From NCBI GenBank assembly GCA_016876035.1, contig VGOE01000014.1, positions 1-44,998 of the forward strand: a DNA stretch of 44,998 nt, written 5' to 3'. The notes under the pieces are model-generated. The model saw only the letters and a list, made by a program, of their open reading frames with translations, had not been told where the DNA came from and made no database searches. Every line of letters begins with the position of its first letter. Position 1 is the first letter of the stretch. The translations under genes were made by a program, and so were the position numbers. The stretch comes from Chloroflexota bacterium. GTDB taxonomy: Bacteria; Chloroflexota; Dehalococcoidia; UBA2247; RBG-13-53-26. Positions 32,603 to 41,280 of this stretch are shown here, piece after piece.

Positions 32603-34369
32603 TTATTTCACAGTCACGGACTTGGCAAGATTGCGCGGCTTATCGGGGTCTTTACCCCGAGCCACGGCTAAATGATAGGCCAAAAGCTGAAGAGGTACAA
32701 TAGACACCAGGGGATAGAAGATTTCCTCCGTTTGCGGAATCTCAATCCACTCATCGAAGAGGGGATTTCTCTCTTCAGAGACCCCAATGACAAAGGCTCC
32801 CCTGGCCTTGGTTTCCGCAGCGTTAGCCAAGGTTTCGTCACAAGTATAGTCCTTGGGGCAGATGACCACTACCGGGGTTCCTTCCTCAATCAAGGCTAGA
32901 GTGCCATGTTTCAACTCGCCTGCTGGCATACCTTCAGCATGAATATAGGATAGCTCTTTCAGCTTGAGAGCTCCCTCAGCGGCTATAGCGAAATTGATGC
33001 CCCTGGCTATGTAGTAAAAATCATTCCTGCCGTTGGTCCACTGCGCCACTCTCTCTATTTTATGACCGTTTGTACGCAGGTTTTCCTCAATCCCCGAACA
33101 GATAGCCCCTATCTTCTCCACTTCCTCTGGTCTATTAGCCATGGTGAAAGCTAAAAGGTAGAAGATGGCTAGCTGGCTGACAAAGGACTTGGTGGCTGCC
33201 ACACTGATCTCCGGCCCACAATTAAGGTAGAGCACTCGGTCGCTCATCCTGGCCAGGGAAGAGCCCACCACATTGACCAAAGAGAAGATTCTAGCCCCGT
33301 TTTCCCTGGCCCTCTTCACCCCCTGAATCACGTCGGCTGTCTCCCCGCTTTGAGAGACAGCTATCACCAGGGTGTTCCTGTCAACAGAATCGGAGAAATA
33401 TTGAAATTCGGAAGCCATGACCACCTCGCATAATTTGCCGGCGAGCTTGGAAAAGAGAAACCTGCCCACCAGAGAAGCATATCGCGAGGTGCCGCAAGCA
33501 GTAATTACCACCTGCCTTGCCCGTAGAATATCCATGGCCATCTCTAGGATTAGCTTCTTGTCCTGCATCAGGGCACAGCGTATCGCCTGAGGCTCTTCCA
33601 TTATCTCCTTCATCATGAAGAAGTCATAGCCCGTTTTAGCGGCCTCAGCCCACTTGCAGTCGCAGGTGGTGAACTCTTTTTCGATCCGCTTTCCTTCTTT
33701 GTTGAGGAAGGTTATGCCCCTGTTTATCACCACTATCTCGCCGTCTTCCATGAAGGCAACCCGGTTGGTGTGCTCCAGAAAAGCCAGGGCATCACTGGCA
33801 ATGAAGGCTCTTTTGCCGTCCGACCCCACCACCAGCGGGCTGTCCTTGCGGGCGGCGACCATCTTTTCCGGCTCCCTGGCTGAGATAGCAATCAAGGCAT
33901 AGGAGCCCCGAAGCTGATAGGTGGTCTCAAGGACGGCCTGCTCCAGGGACATGCCGGCTTTGATGTAGTCCTCAATAAGGTGAGTGAGCACCTCGCTGTC
34001 AGTCTCGGAAACAAAACGATGCCCAGGCTCAAGTTGGCGGCGGAGCTCTTGATAGTTCTCTATGATTCCATTGTGGACCAGTGCAATTTCCCCTTTGCAG
34101 TCGAAGTGAGGGTGAGCATTTGTCGCGGTGACGGTGCCATGCGTTGCCCAGCGAACGTGCCCAATGCCTGTGTTTCCCGGAAGCTGATCGAGGTGGTGTT
34201 TCTGCTGCACCTCGGCTAGCTTGCCTTTATCCTTCCCAAACCAGATCCTGTCGTCGGCGACCGTGGCTATGCCAGCAGAGTCATATCCTCTGTACTCCAG
34301 GTTTCCCAGCGCCTTTAAGAGGAAGGGAGCTGCGGGTTCTTCACCGACAAATCCGACTATTCCGCACAT
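32603..34369 (-). CDS. glmS: Glutamine--fructose-6-phosphate aminotransferase (isomerising)
   Basis: Protein of 588 residues, full length. Cys2 after Met in M-C-G-I-V-G-F is the N-terminal glutaminase nucleophile, with G-H-V-R-W-A-T-H-G following. Two SIS domains are visible (S-Q-S-G-E-T-A-D near 350 and the second half with the A-E-G segments), and the chain ends D-P-D-K-P-R-N-L-A-K-S-V-T-V-K, the classical GlmS end. It makes glucosamine-6-phosphate, the first step to UDP-GlcNAc. It overlaps the GlmU-like gene by 13 nt, so precursor supply is tied to the operon. A 196-nt gap follows before the kinase gene. Confidence 0.96.
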   Translation of the reverse strand: MCGIVGFVGEEPAAPFLLKALGNLEYRGYDSAGIATVADDRIWFGKDKGKLAEVQQKHHLDQLPGNTGIGHVRWATHGTVTATNAHPHFDCKGEIALVHNGIIENYQELRRQLEPGHRFVSETDSEVLTHLIEDYIKAGMSLEQAVLETTYQLRGSYALIAISAREPEKMVAARKDSPLVVGSDGKRAFIASDALAFLEHTNRVAFMEDGEIVVINRGITFLNKEGKRIEKEFTTCDCKWAEAAKTGYDFFMMKEIMEEPQAIRCALMQDKKLILEMAMDILRARQVVITACGTSRYASLVGRFLFSKLAGKLCEVVMASEFQYFSDSVDRNTLVIAVSQSGETADVIQGVKRARENGARIFSLVNVVGSSLARMSDRVLYLNCGPEISVAATKSFVSQLAIFYLLAFTMANRPEEVEKIGAICSGIEENLRTNGHKIERVAQWTNGRNDFYYIARGINFAIAAEGALKLKELSYIHAEGMPAGELKHGTLALIEEGTPVVVICPKDYTCDETLANAAETKARGAFVIGVSEERNPLFDEWIEIPQTEEIFYPLVSIVPLQLLAYHLAVARGKDPDKPRNLAKSVTVK

Positions 34370-35691
34370 TGGAGCCCATCCAGCTTCTTCATAAGTTCAC
34401 TTTTCTTTCTCTCATCAAGCTCGTCTTCCTTGTTGAGAACCCTCGAGCGGAGCTCGGGCAGAACCATCTTGTTCGGTTGCAGGTCGCTGATCAGGCAAAC
34501 GTGGGGGCCAACGAAGGAATTGGGCCCGACTCTCACCCCAGGCATAATGCCGGCATGGATACCGGTCTTAGAATTGCTTCCTATGATGGCGCCCAGTTTA
34601 TCCAGCCCCGTATCAACCACCTCATCCCCCACTCTCACTGAGATATTCTTTTCATCAAGGCGGAAGTTGGCCAGAACGGTGCCGGCAGCAAAGGAGCAAC
34701 CATCAGCTATTATAGAATCGCCAACGTAGCTGGAATGAAACCAGCACCCATCCCCGATGTAGGAGCCTTTTACCTCAGTGGAGTATCCCACCACACAATC
34801 GGCACCGATATGGCTGTAGTCACGCACCAGGGCATTGTTGCCAATGATGGAGCTTGAGCCAATGTATGCCGGCCCCCTTATCACCGCATTTTCCAATACC
34901 CTGACGTTATCGCTTATGATCACCTTTCCACTAATGGTGGCTCTTGGCGAGATTTGGGCCGATGGAGAGATCTGGGGCTCGCTTCGGTCGAGGAAGTATT
35001 TCGCCGCGGCCAGGATATGCCAGGGGTACTTGATAGCTGCCCAGAAATCGCGGTAGGGGACCACCTTAATCCTCTGCCCATTTCTGGCCATGGCATCCAG
35101 GGCGCACTCGTAGACGTCGTCCCTGAGGGTTTGGACGTTTTGGACCTCTTGGAGGAGCTTATTTATACTGGTGTGTAGATGAACCAGGATGTTGACCATG
35201 TTGCTCGGTTCTTCGCCTACTGCAGGCTTTTCCACAATTTGCCTTAGCCCATTTGTGCTGTCCACCACGAGGTATCCCCCCGGGAAGTATTCCTTTACCT
35301 CATAGCCCACTAGATAGGAAAGGGCGGAGTCCTTCTTATGCTCCTGGAGAAGGCCGGCATAGGCCGAGCTTTCGAAGATGTCATTGGGGTTCACCACGAT
35401 GACCTCTTCTGTTAGAAGGTGCTCGGCGCTCTCCAATGCGTTGGCAATCCCCAGAGGTTTTTCCTGAACAGCAAGCTCAATCTCGGCCCCGGAGATGCTC
35501 CTGGTTATTTGTGCCACCTTTTCCGCATTTTGCGGATTGGCCACCACCACCTGCCGGCTCATTCCCGCCGTCACCGCCCCGGCTATCTGATGTTCCAGCA
35601 GGCTCTTGCCCAGGAATCTGAGCAGGAACTTGTCCTCTGTGAAAGGGAACATCCTTTTGCCCACCCCACCACAAAGGAACAGCGCCTTCAT
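34357..35691 (-). CDS. GlmU-like bifunctional sugar-1-phosphate nucleotidyltransferase/acetyltransferase
   Basis: Protein of 444 residues from ATG 35691, which overlaps the GlmM stop (ATGA). The first half is a nucleotidyltransferase with the loop L-C-G-G-V-G-K-R-M-F-P-F-T (6-18); the second half is a left-handed beta-helix with hexapeptide repeats (I-G-x-x-x-x-I-G). This arrangement fits the archaeal-type bifunctional enzymes that acetylate GlcN-1-P and form UDP-GlcNAc, more than bacterial GlmU of E. coli type. Between glmM and glmS that is the natural role. An N-terminal extension to 35724 is possible but lies inside glmM. Confidence 0.87.
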   Translation of the reverse strand: MKALFLCGGVGKRMFPFTEDKFLLRFLGKSLLEHQIAGAVTAGMSRQVVVANPQNAEKVAQITRSISGAEIELAVQEKPLGIANALESAEHLLTEEVIVVNPNDIFESSAYAGLLQEHKKDSALSYLVGYEVKEYFPGGYLVVDSTNGLRQIVEKPAVGEEPSNMVNILVHLHTSINKLLQEVQNVQTLRDDVYECALDAMARNGQRIKVVPYRDFWAAIKYPWHILAAAKYFLDRSEPQISPSAQISPRATISGKVIISDNVRVLENAVIRGPAYIGSSSIIGNNALVRDYSHIGADCVVGYSTEVKGSYIGDGCWFHSSYVGDSIIADGCSFAAGTVLANFRLDEKNISVRVGDEVVDTGLDKLGAIIGSNSKTGIHAGIMPGVRVGPNSFVGPHVCLISDLQPNKMVLPELRSRVLNKEDELDERKKSELMKKLDGLQCAE

Positions 35692-37043
35692 TTCCCAGCT
35701 ACCTCGATGAGGGGTTGGACGCACTGGACGCCTCTCTGGAGCAGTTCCTGGGTTTCCGCCGTCGATGTTGACTCGGCTATTACCCGGATAGCCGGCTCAG
35801 TCCCGCTGGCTCTGATAAGCATCCAGGAGTTAGCGAACTCAAGCCTTACGCCATCCAGGGTATTGAGGGCCTCAGCCCCCAAAAAGCAAGCTTTCCCCTT
35901 CACCTGCTCCATGACAGTCTCTTTGAGCTGGTTCGGACAGGAGACCTTTCGTTTTTCAAAGAAAAGCCTGGGCATCTCGCTGAAGAAATCCCTGATCTCA
36001 GCCGCCTCCCTTATCTGGCTGAGGAGGGAGAGGGTAGCAAAGATGCTATCCGGATAGTAACCCGCTTGCGGGATGATGTATACACCTACCTGCTCGACGC
36101 CGATGGCAGCATCAAGCTCCTGCGTCAGGTAGGCCACATTGGCGTCGCCTACCCTCCCGCGCACCACTGTTGCACCCAGATCCTCTACCGCCAAATCCAA
36201 GAGCTTCCCGGTCTCCACTGTGGAGACCACCTTCTTACGCGGGCTGTGCTCAATAGCTTTTCTGGACATAAAGGCAATTGGCTCGTTAAATCCCAGGAAG
36301 CCTTCTCTATCGCAGAAGACAACCCGGTCAGCGTCGCCATCGAAGCAAACAGCCAGGTCTGCCTTGGCCTGTCGGAGGAATTCCACGGTGCCAAGAAGGG
36401 TGTCTTCCTTTGGCTCTGGATTCCTCCCCGGGAAATGGCCATTGGGGGAGTCATTAATGGCAAGAACGCGGAAACCCATTTCAGCAAAAAGCTCGCTGGC
36501 GAAGCCTGCAGCAGCGCCGTTGCCGGGGTCGACTACAATTCTCAGATGGCCACCAAGGCCCTTTCTGGGTAATCTGCTTTGAGCAAAGCGAAGATAGCTT
36601 TCCTTCATCCCCTCCCCTCGATAGCAGCTCCCCTGGCTGCCCACCCTGAATTTTCCTTCGCCGTATATCTTCTCTATCTGCTGCTCCTGGATCCGGCTAT
36701 ATCCCAGCGAGTCCCTGTTGAAGAGCTTAATGCCGTTGAACTCTGGGGGGTTGTGAGAGGCGGTAACCATTATCCCGGTGTGAAAGCCCCCTTCTCTGGT
36801 TATGAAAGCCAGCACCGGGGTGGGAATAATACCAAGATCGGTTACCTCGACTCCACAGGACACGAGGCCAGAGATGATGGCCTGCTTAAGCGTCTCCCGG
36901 CTGGCCCTGGTGTCAGTGGCCACACAGATCCTGGCCCCCACCGGCAGGATGGTGCCCAAGGCTTGCGCCACTTCGTGACAGAGTTTCGGGGTCAGGTCTT
37001 GGTTGACTACACCTCTGATACCGCTCGTGCCAAAAAGAGACAT
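35688..37043 (-). CDS. glmM: Phosphoglucosamine mutase (alpha-D-phosphohexomutase)
   Basis: Protein of 451 residues. F-G-T-S-G-I-R-G at the start, the phosphoserine loop T-A-S-H-N-P, the metal loop D-G-D-A-D-R, and the phosphate-binding R-A-S-G-T-E-P at the end are all present. The sugar-binding loop reads E-Q-V-G-V, not the common E-x-S-G, so substrate range could differ. Assignment as GlmM (GlcN-6-P to GlcN-1-P) rests on linkage to glmS and the GlmU-like gene; phosphomannomutase/phosphoglucomutase activity is the alternative. It lies 58 nt after the first gene of the operon. Confidence 0.9.
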   Translation of the reverse strand: MSLFGTSGIRGVVNQDLTPKLCHEVAQALGTILPVGARICVATDTRASRETLKQAIISGLVSCGVEVTDLGIIPTPVLAFITREGGFHTGIMVTASHNPPEFNGIKLFNRDSLGYSRIQEQQIEKIYGEGKFRVGSQGSCYRGEGMKESYLRFAQSRLPRKGLGGHLRIVVDPGNGAAAGFASELFAEMGFRVLAINDSPNGHFPGRNPEPKEDTLLGTVEFLRQAKADLAVCFDGDADRVVFCDREGFLGFNEPIAFMSRKAIEHSPRKKVVSTVETGKLLDLAVEDLGATVVRGRVGDANVAYLTQELDAAIGVEQVGVYIIPQAGYYPDSIFATLSLLSQIREAAEIRDFFSEMPRLFFEKRKVSCPNQLKETVMEQVKGKACFLGAEALNTLDGVRLEFANSWMLIRASGTEPAIRVIAESTSTAETQELLQRGVQCVQPLIEVAGK

Positions 37044-37101
37044 TTTGAGTCATCAATCTGCCAGGCACTGGGACAGGTCACGCTTGACCCGAGTCAGGGC
37101 G

Positions 37102-37731
37102 TTAGCTAGTGCGCTCCTTGTGTTTTTGAAGAGACCTTCTCCGGACCAGCCAGACTATCAAGGCTAACCAGAGCAGCCCCAGGGCTACACCACCCCATAG
37201 GGAGATGCCTGGAACTCCAACGGGATGGGTGACCGTGTAATACTTGGCCGGCTCGGATGTCTCGGTGTAGCCAGCATCATCGGTATATCTGGCAGTGACA
37301 GTATAGCGATGCTCAGGCTTGAACAACCCCAATGTGTTATAGCTAAAAGTGAAGTTGGGAGAAGAGCCGCCTACCGTGGCTGCCACCCAAGCCTCGGCGT
37401 CCTGCCAGCTGGTGCCATTCCAGTACTTAGTTTGGGAGTCTCTCTTGATCCTCACCTCCGCTGAGGCCACGGAGCCGGCCGTGATGACGCCTCGAATCTC
37501 GCTTGTGCTGGCGTCGACGATGGCCCCATCCGGGGGATCGGTTATGGCGATAGTGGGGATGTACCCGAAGATGCCTTTTTCGACCTCATTGCCCAGAAGC
37601 AAAGAGGGGCTGGCGCCGGAAGTCCCGGCAAGCCACAGCATGGCGCTCACGGCAATCGTCAGAGCCACCGCCACTGGCACCGCGTGGGAACCTCTGACGC
37701 ATCTTATCACCGAGCCGATGATCCTCTTCAT
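37102..37731 (-). CDS. Exported protein with Ig-like domain and C-terminal membrane anchor (CTERM-like)
   Basis: Protein of 209 residues with AAAGGAG 9 nt before ATG 37731. A signal peptide or anchor helix spans about 17-37 with a likely cleavage after T-S-G-A (40). The exported part has a beta-rich, Ig-like look (P-P-D-G-A-I-V, R-Y-T-V-T-A-R-Y-T-D-D-A-G). The end is V-P-G-I-S-L-W-G (173-180), a hydrophobic helix (181-196), then R-R-R and a basic tail: the tripartite plan of IPTL/PEP-CTERM-type sorting signals, though the motif is not a standard one. It is the first gene of the polysaccharide operon, so it may be decorated by, or anchor, the polymer (inference). Confidence 0.7.
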   Translation of the reverse strand: MKRIIGSVIRCVRGSHAVPVAVALTIAVSAMLWLAGTSGASPSLLLGNEVEKGIFGYIPTIAITDPPDGAIVDASTSEIRGVITAGSVASAEVRIKRDSQTKYWNGTSWQDAEAWVAATVGGSSPNFTFSYNTLGLFKPEHRYTVTARYTDDAGYTETSEPAKYYTVTHPVGVPGISLWGGVALGLLWLALIVWLVRRRSLQKHKERTS

Positions 37732-37917
37732 GAGTACACTCTCCTTTCCGCAAGGGGGACGTTCGACTTCTCAGATTAGCTTCGATTTTGAGTGTTTTTG
37801 GGTACCTTCACCCCCAATTCAAATCACACCTACTGGCTTCACTTTCACCCTTGAGCTACCAGAACCTCAAAGCTATCAATCAAACACCATCACATGGAGA
37901 CAAAAACACAAGCCTAG

Positions 37918-37946
37918 CCTATAGCATAGAATACCATAAACACCAA
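37918..37946 (-). promoter_or_regulatory. Possible sigma-70-type promoter of the polysaccharide operon
   Basis: On the - strand TTGGTG (37946-37941) is followed after 17 nt by TATAGG (37923-37918). Spacing is ideal but each box has two or three mismatches to consensus, so this is only a candidate. Confidence 0.3.
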
Positions 37947-37987
37947 TATAATATCACGTGACCTGTTCAGGCGGTGATGGGCACTGT

Positions 37988-38033
37988 GCTGATTAGGTTG
38001 TAGGACTTTTGCTGATTAAGTTGTAGGACTTTT
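37988..38033. repeat. Tandem 23-bp direct repeat
   Basis: Two adjacent copies (37988-38010 and 38011-38033) differ at a single internal base. Each contains GTTGTAGGACTTTT. They lie about 40-90 bp upstream of the candidate operon promoter, a position that suits an activator site. A decayed transposon end is an alternative. Confidence 0.7.
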
Positions 38034-38062
38034 ACTTACAAGGGCTGGCAACAACCCTGCTT

Positions 38063-38110
38063 GGTGGTCAGCGGAGCGGCCGCCGGCCATGGCTGAGACG
38101 GAGGACCACC
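38063..38110 (-). terminator. Stem-loop after the response-regulator gene
   Basis: GGTGGTC (38063-38069) pairs with GACCACC (38104-38110) with further GC-rich pairing inside (CAGC with GCTG). It begins 4 nt past the stop of the gene. No T-tract follows, so it may be an RNA-stabilising or weak terminator structure. Confidence 0.35.
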
Positions 38111-38114
38111 CACT

Positions 38115-38747
38115 TCAATCGACGAGCCCACTGCGTATGGCATAACGAATCAGCTCCGCATCATTCTTCATACCCATTTTTCGCCGCAGGCGAGACCGAT
38201 AGGTGTTAACGGTCTTTGTTGCCAGGCAGAGTTCCTCAGCGATCTCCCTTGCTATTTTCCCTGAAGCAATCATGCGCAGCACTTCATATTCGCGGTCGGA
38301 TAGGGTCTGGTGAAGCGGTCCATCATTGCCGTGCGCCACTTGCCCGGCCATTTGTTCCGCCAGGGAGGAACTGACATACTTTGTTCCGAGGGATGCTTTC
38401 CTGATAGCGGTTATTAGCTCCGTTGGGGCGCTTTCCTTGGTCAAGTAGCCGGAGGCACCCAACCTCAAGGCTCTCAGCGCATACTGCTCTTCCGGATGGA
38501 TGCTGAGTACCAGAATACGAAGTTCAGGTTTTCGCTCCTTGAGCTCAGCCAGTATGTCGAGCCCTCTGCTCCCGGGCATGGTGATGTCGAGTAAAACCAG
38601 ATCGTAGTCGCGTTTCAGTGCTTTTTCCAGGACTTCAGGACCGGAGCTTGCCTCGTCAACCACTTCCATGTCAGGAGCATCGGCCACAATTTGCCTTATC
38701 CCCTGGCGCACTACCGCGTGGTCGTCAGCTACCAGTATTCTTATCAT
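38115..38747 (-). CDS. NarL/FixJ-family response regulator
   Basis: Protein of 210 residues. An N-terminal receiver domain has the acidic pair D-D-H, the phospho-acceptor Asp in L-L-D-I-T-M-P-G (about residue 54) and the conserved Lys in L-T-K-E. A LuxR-type helix-turn-helix follows (L-S-D-R-E-Y-E-V-L-R-M-I-A-S-G-K ... V-N-T-Y-R-S-R-L). It should bind DNA when phosphorylated by the histidine kinase encoded just upstream; the two genes overlap by 23 nt. Its targets are unknown, but the nearby polysaccharide operon with its 23-bp repeats is an obvious candidate. Confidence 0.95.
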   Translation of the reverse strand: MIRILVADDHAVVRQGIRQIVADAPDMEVVDEASSGPEVLEKALKRDYDLVLLDITMPGSRGLDILAELKERKPELRILVLSIHPEEQYALRALRLGASGYLTKESAPTELITAIRKASLGTKYVSSSLAEQMAGQVAHGNDGPLHQTLSDREYEVLRMIASGKIAREIAEELCLATKTVNTYRSRLRRKMGMKNDAELIRYAIRSGLVD

Positions 38748-41088
38748 CCGATTTCATCCCTCGCACCATTGGGATAGCTACCGTCAACACTGTTCCTCTA
38801 CCTCGGCGGCCGACGATCTGGGACGCACCTTCCAGTAGAGCGGCCCGCTCCCGGATTCCGACCAGCCCCAGGGATTCTGGAGAGGAAATCTGGTCCTTCT
38901 CGATACCCCTGCCGTTGTCGCTCACTTTCAGCAACAGCTCACCATCTCTTTGCAGTAGACTCACTTTGACCCTGGTTGCCCTGGCATGTCTGTTAACGTT
39001 GCTGAGCGCCTCCTGAAGAATGCGGAAGATTCCGGTGTCAAGCTCCGCGTCCTCCGGCAACTCTTCGCAGCCGTCCAGATGGAGCTGGCACTTGATTTTG
39101 GTCCTTTTTTGAAATTCTTCTGCCTGCCACTGGACTGCAGCGACGAGGCCGAGATCATCTAGCAGTGGCGGGCGCAGGGTTGTTGAAATCCTTTTCACTG
39201 CTTTGATGGTATTGTCAATCGCCTCTGACATTGCTCTTGCCTTATCAAGCAGGGTAACATCGGTGGGGTGCAATCTCGCCTCCAGCCAGGATATGTCCAT
39301 TTTCAAACCTATCAGGGCCTGCCCCAATTCATCATGCACCTCGCGTGCTATGCTTATTCTCTCCTCCTCTCTCACGGACTGCAAACGGCGATAGAGGCTG
39401 CGCAACTGTTCGTAGGAGTTTCTTAACTCATCCAGCGCCTGCTTGCGCCCGGTGATGTCGATCAAGAAATTCAGGGTGGCGGGTTTACCTTTCCAGGAGA
39501 TCAATACGGCACTAATCTCCAGCCATTTGGTGTTGCCAGCTTTATCAACGATTCTAAAGGGATAGACGCCAGGGAACTGTTCGCCCCTCAGTCTTCGCAC
39601 ATGACGTTCAGCTACCATCTCTCTGTCATCTGGGTGGATGAAGTTGACGAAGGGCGCGGATGTCAGTTCCTCTTTTGAGTATCCTGTCATCTCTGTGGCC
39701 TTGGAATTGACAAAGCAGAGAATGCCATCGCAGGCCACGGAGATGGCCTCGTTGGCATTCTCGATCAGTAGACGGTACTCTTCTTCCCTTTGCCGGAGCG
39801 CTTCTTCCGTCTGCTTGCGCTGGGTGATGTCCTTGACGGTTGCGAAGTAACTGATTGCATTACCCCGCTTGTCCTTTACCCAGGAGGGAGTGACGATCAC
39901 CGGAAAACGCTCACCGTCCTTCCGCATGAAAGTCATCTCCAAGTCGCCGAATTCACCCTTCAAGACCTTTTGGAAAGCTGTCTCCATCTCTTCGAGTGAC
40001 TCCGGTGGCCAATAGGGGTGCGGAGGCCCCGTCCCGATGAGCTCCTCCCTGGAAAAACCAGTCATGTCACAAAGGGCAGGATTGACCTCAGTATGAACAC
40101 CGTTGCTGTCCAGGATGGAGAGCCCATCTTGCATGGAGGCGATGAGACTATCTGTGAACTCTTTTGCCTTCTGCAGCGCTTCTTCTACTTGCTTGCGCTC
40201 GGTGATGTCCCGTATCGCCCCAAGATGCCCGATCAGCTTGCCATGGCGATCGCGCAGGTAGGTCAAATTGGTATCAGTCCAGACTGTGGAGCCATCTTTA
40301 CGTCTCAGCTCCATCTCGAATCGCCGTGTCCTGGGGCGGTTTTCGCTCCCCAGGCTTTCCAGGGCCTGATCTTCCCTGATTGCCTTGAGGGCGACATCAA
40401 GGGAGGCACTGGTGAGATATTCTTCCTTGGCGAGAGGCAGCATTTCCTCTACGGTGTAGCCCAGCAGACCGGTGATAGAGGGACTGACGTAGGTGAACCG
40501 GCCGTTCGTATCCGTCGTGTAGATGATATCTGAAGAGGCCTCTGCCAGCAGGCGGTAGCGCCCTTCATTCTCTTTCAAAGCTTCCTCTGCCCGCTTGCGC
40601 TCCGTAATGTCTGTCACAGAGATGGCCACCCTGGCTACCTTCTCCTCCGCGCCAAAGACAGGCTGAACACTGTAAGCACAGTATCTCCCTCGGCACATGC
40701 CTTTGAATCTAACCGGCTTGCCTGTACGAATGCTCTTGTCAACACGCCTTCTCAGACGTTCAACCACTTCAGGGGGAAAGAGGTCAGATAGCGAAGAACC
40801 GATGACTTCACTGAGGCTTTTACCCAGGCTTTGGGCCAGTGCTTCACTGGCCACAATTATGGTTCCCTGGGTATCCATCATGAAGGCTCGTTGGGACATG
40901 GCATGGAGAAGGGCACGCCACTCCTCTTCCCTCCCTTTTGGTGCCCCGGTGTCCTTTGGCACTATCCCGTCCCTGATCTTGTCTCGTGCCCCATTAGGGG
41001 CAAGGCAGTGTGAACGTCGACGCGAGGGTTGCTTCATCCCGACATCCCTATACTGATGACGTGATGACTCAATCTCTTCTCGAGACAT
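38725..41088 (-). CDS. Cytoplasmic multi-PAS sensor histidine kinase (HisKA_3/NarX type)
   Basis: Protein of 787 residues from ATG 41088 (AGGGGG about 9 nt ahead; GTG 41097 is open but too close to that site). Four PAS domains lie in series (roughly 55-165, 170-300, 305-425, 430-550), three of them ending in the D-I-T-x-R-K PAC signature. Next come a HisKA_3 dimerisation domain with the phospho-acceptor His in A-R-E-V-H-D-E-L-G-Q and an HATPase domain with N-V-N-R-H-A-R-A and D-N-G-R-G-I. No membrane helix or signal peptide is seen, so it senses an internal cue such as redox state, gas or a small ligand. No haem- or FAD-defining residues are obvious. Confidence 0.94.
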   Translation of the reverse strand: MSREEIESSRHQYRDVGMKQPSRRRSHCLAPNGARDKIRDGIVPKDTGAPKGREEEWRALLHAMSQRAFMMDTQGTIIVASEALAQSLGKSLSEVIGSSLSDLFPPEVVERLRRRVDKSIRTGKPVRFKGMCRGRYCAYSVQPVFGAEEKVARVAISVTDITERKRAEEALKENEGRYRLLAEASSDIIYTTDTNGRFTYVSPSITGLLGYTVEEMLPLAKEEYLTSASLDVALKAIREDQALESLGSENRPRTRRFEMELRRKDGSTVWTDTNLTYLRDRHGKLIGHLGAIRDITERKQVEEALQKAKEFTDSLIASMQDGLSILDSNGVHTEVNPALCDMTGFSREELIGTGPPHPYWPPESLEEMETAFQKVLKGEFGDLEMTFMRKDGERFPVIVTPSWVKDKRGNAISYFATVKDITQRKQTEEALRQREEEYRLLIENANEAISVACDGILCFVNSKATEMTGYSKEELTSAPFVNFIHPDDREMVAERHVRRLRGEQFPGVYPFRIVDKAGNTKWLEISAVLISWKGKPATLNFLIDITGRKQALDELRNSYEQLRSLYRRLQSVREEERISIAREVHDELGQALIGLKMDISWLEARLHPTDVTLLDKARAMSEAIDNTIKAVKRISTTLRPPLLDDLGLVAAVQWQAEEFQKRTKIKCQLHLDGCEELPEDAELDTGIFRILQEALSNVNRHARATRVKVSLLQRDGELLLKVSDNGRGIEKDQISSPESLGLVGIRERAALLEGASQIVGRRGRGTVLTVAIPMVRGMKSDDKNTGS

Positions 41089-41280
41089 CCTATCCACCCC
41101 CCTAAATACCAGGTATTCGTATAACGCCCGGGTTTGGTGCTAACAGGGCAACTAGCGGATTTGAACCTAGTTTAGTTACTGATCGCCTGGTTGTCAATAT
41201 AGGACGCCAACGAGGTGGTGCATACTGGACATAAGTCCGATGGTGCCCGAGAACAAGCGGCACGTCCCCAGAGGTCCGTT

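Larger units (their letters stand above)
37732..38114. other. Intergenic region, 383 nt, upstream of the polysaccharide operon
   Basis: No gene. It holds, from right to left in the direction of operon transcription, a large stem-loop next to the response-regulator stop, a tandem 23-bp repeat, a possible promoter, and an untranslated leader of roughly 180 nt. It is clearly more A/T rich (37780-38030) than the flanking genes. Confidence 0.55.

Noticed and set aside
37988-38033. CRISPR-like repeats
   Set aside because: Only two copies, directly adjacent with no spacers, and no cas genes in the window.
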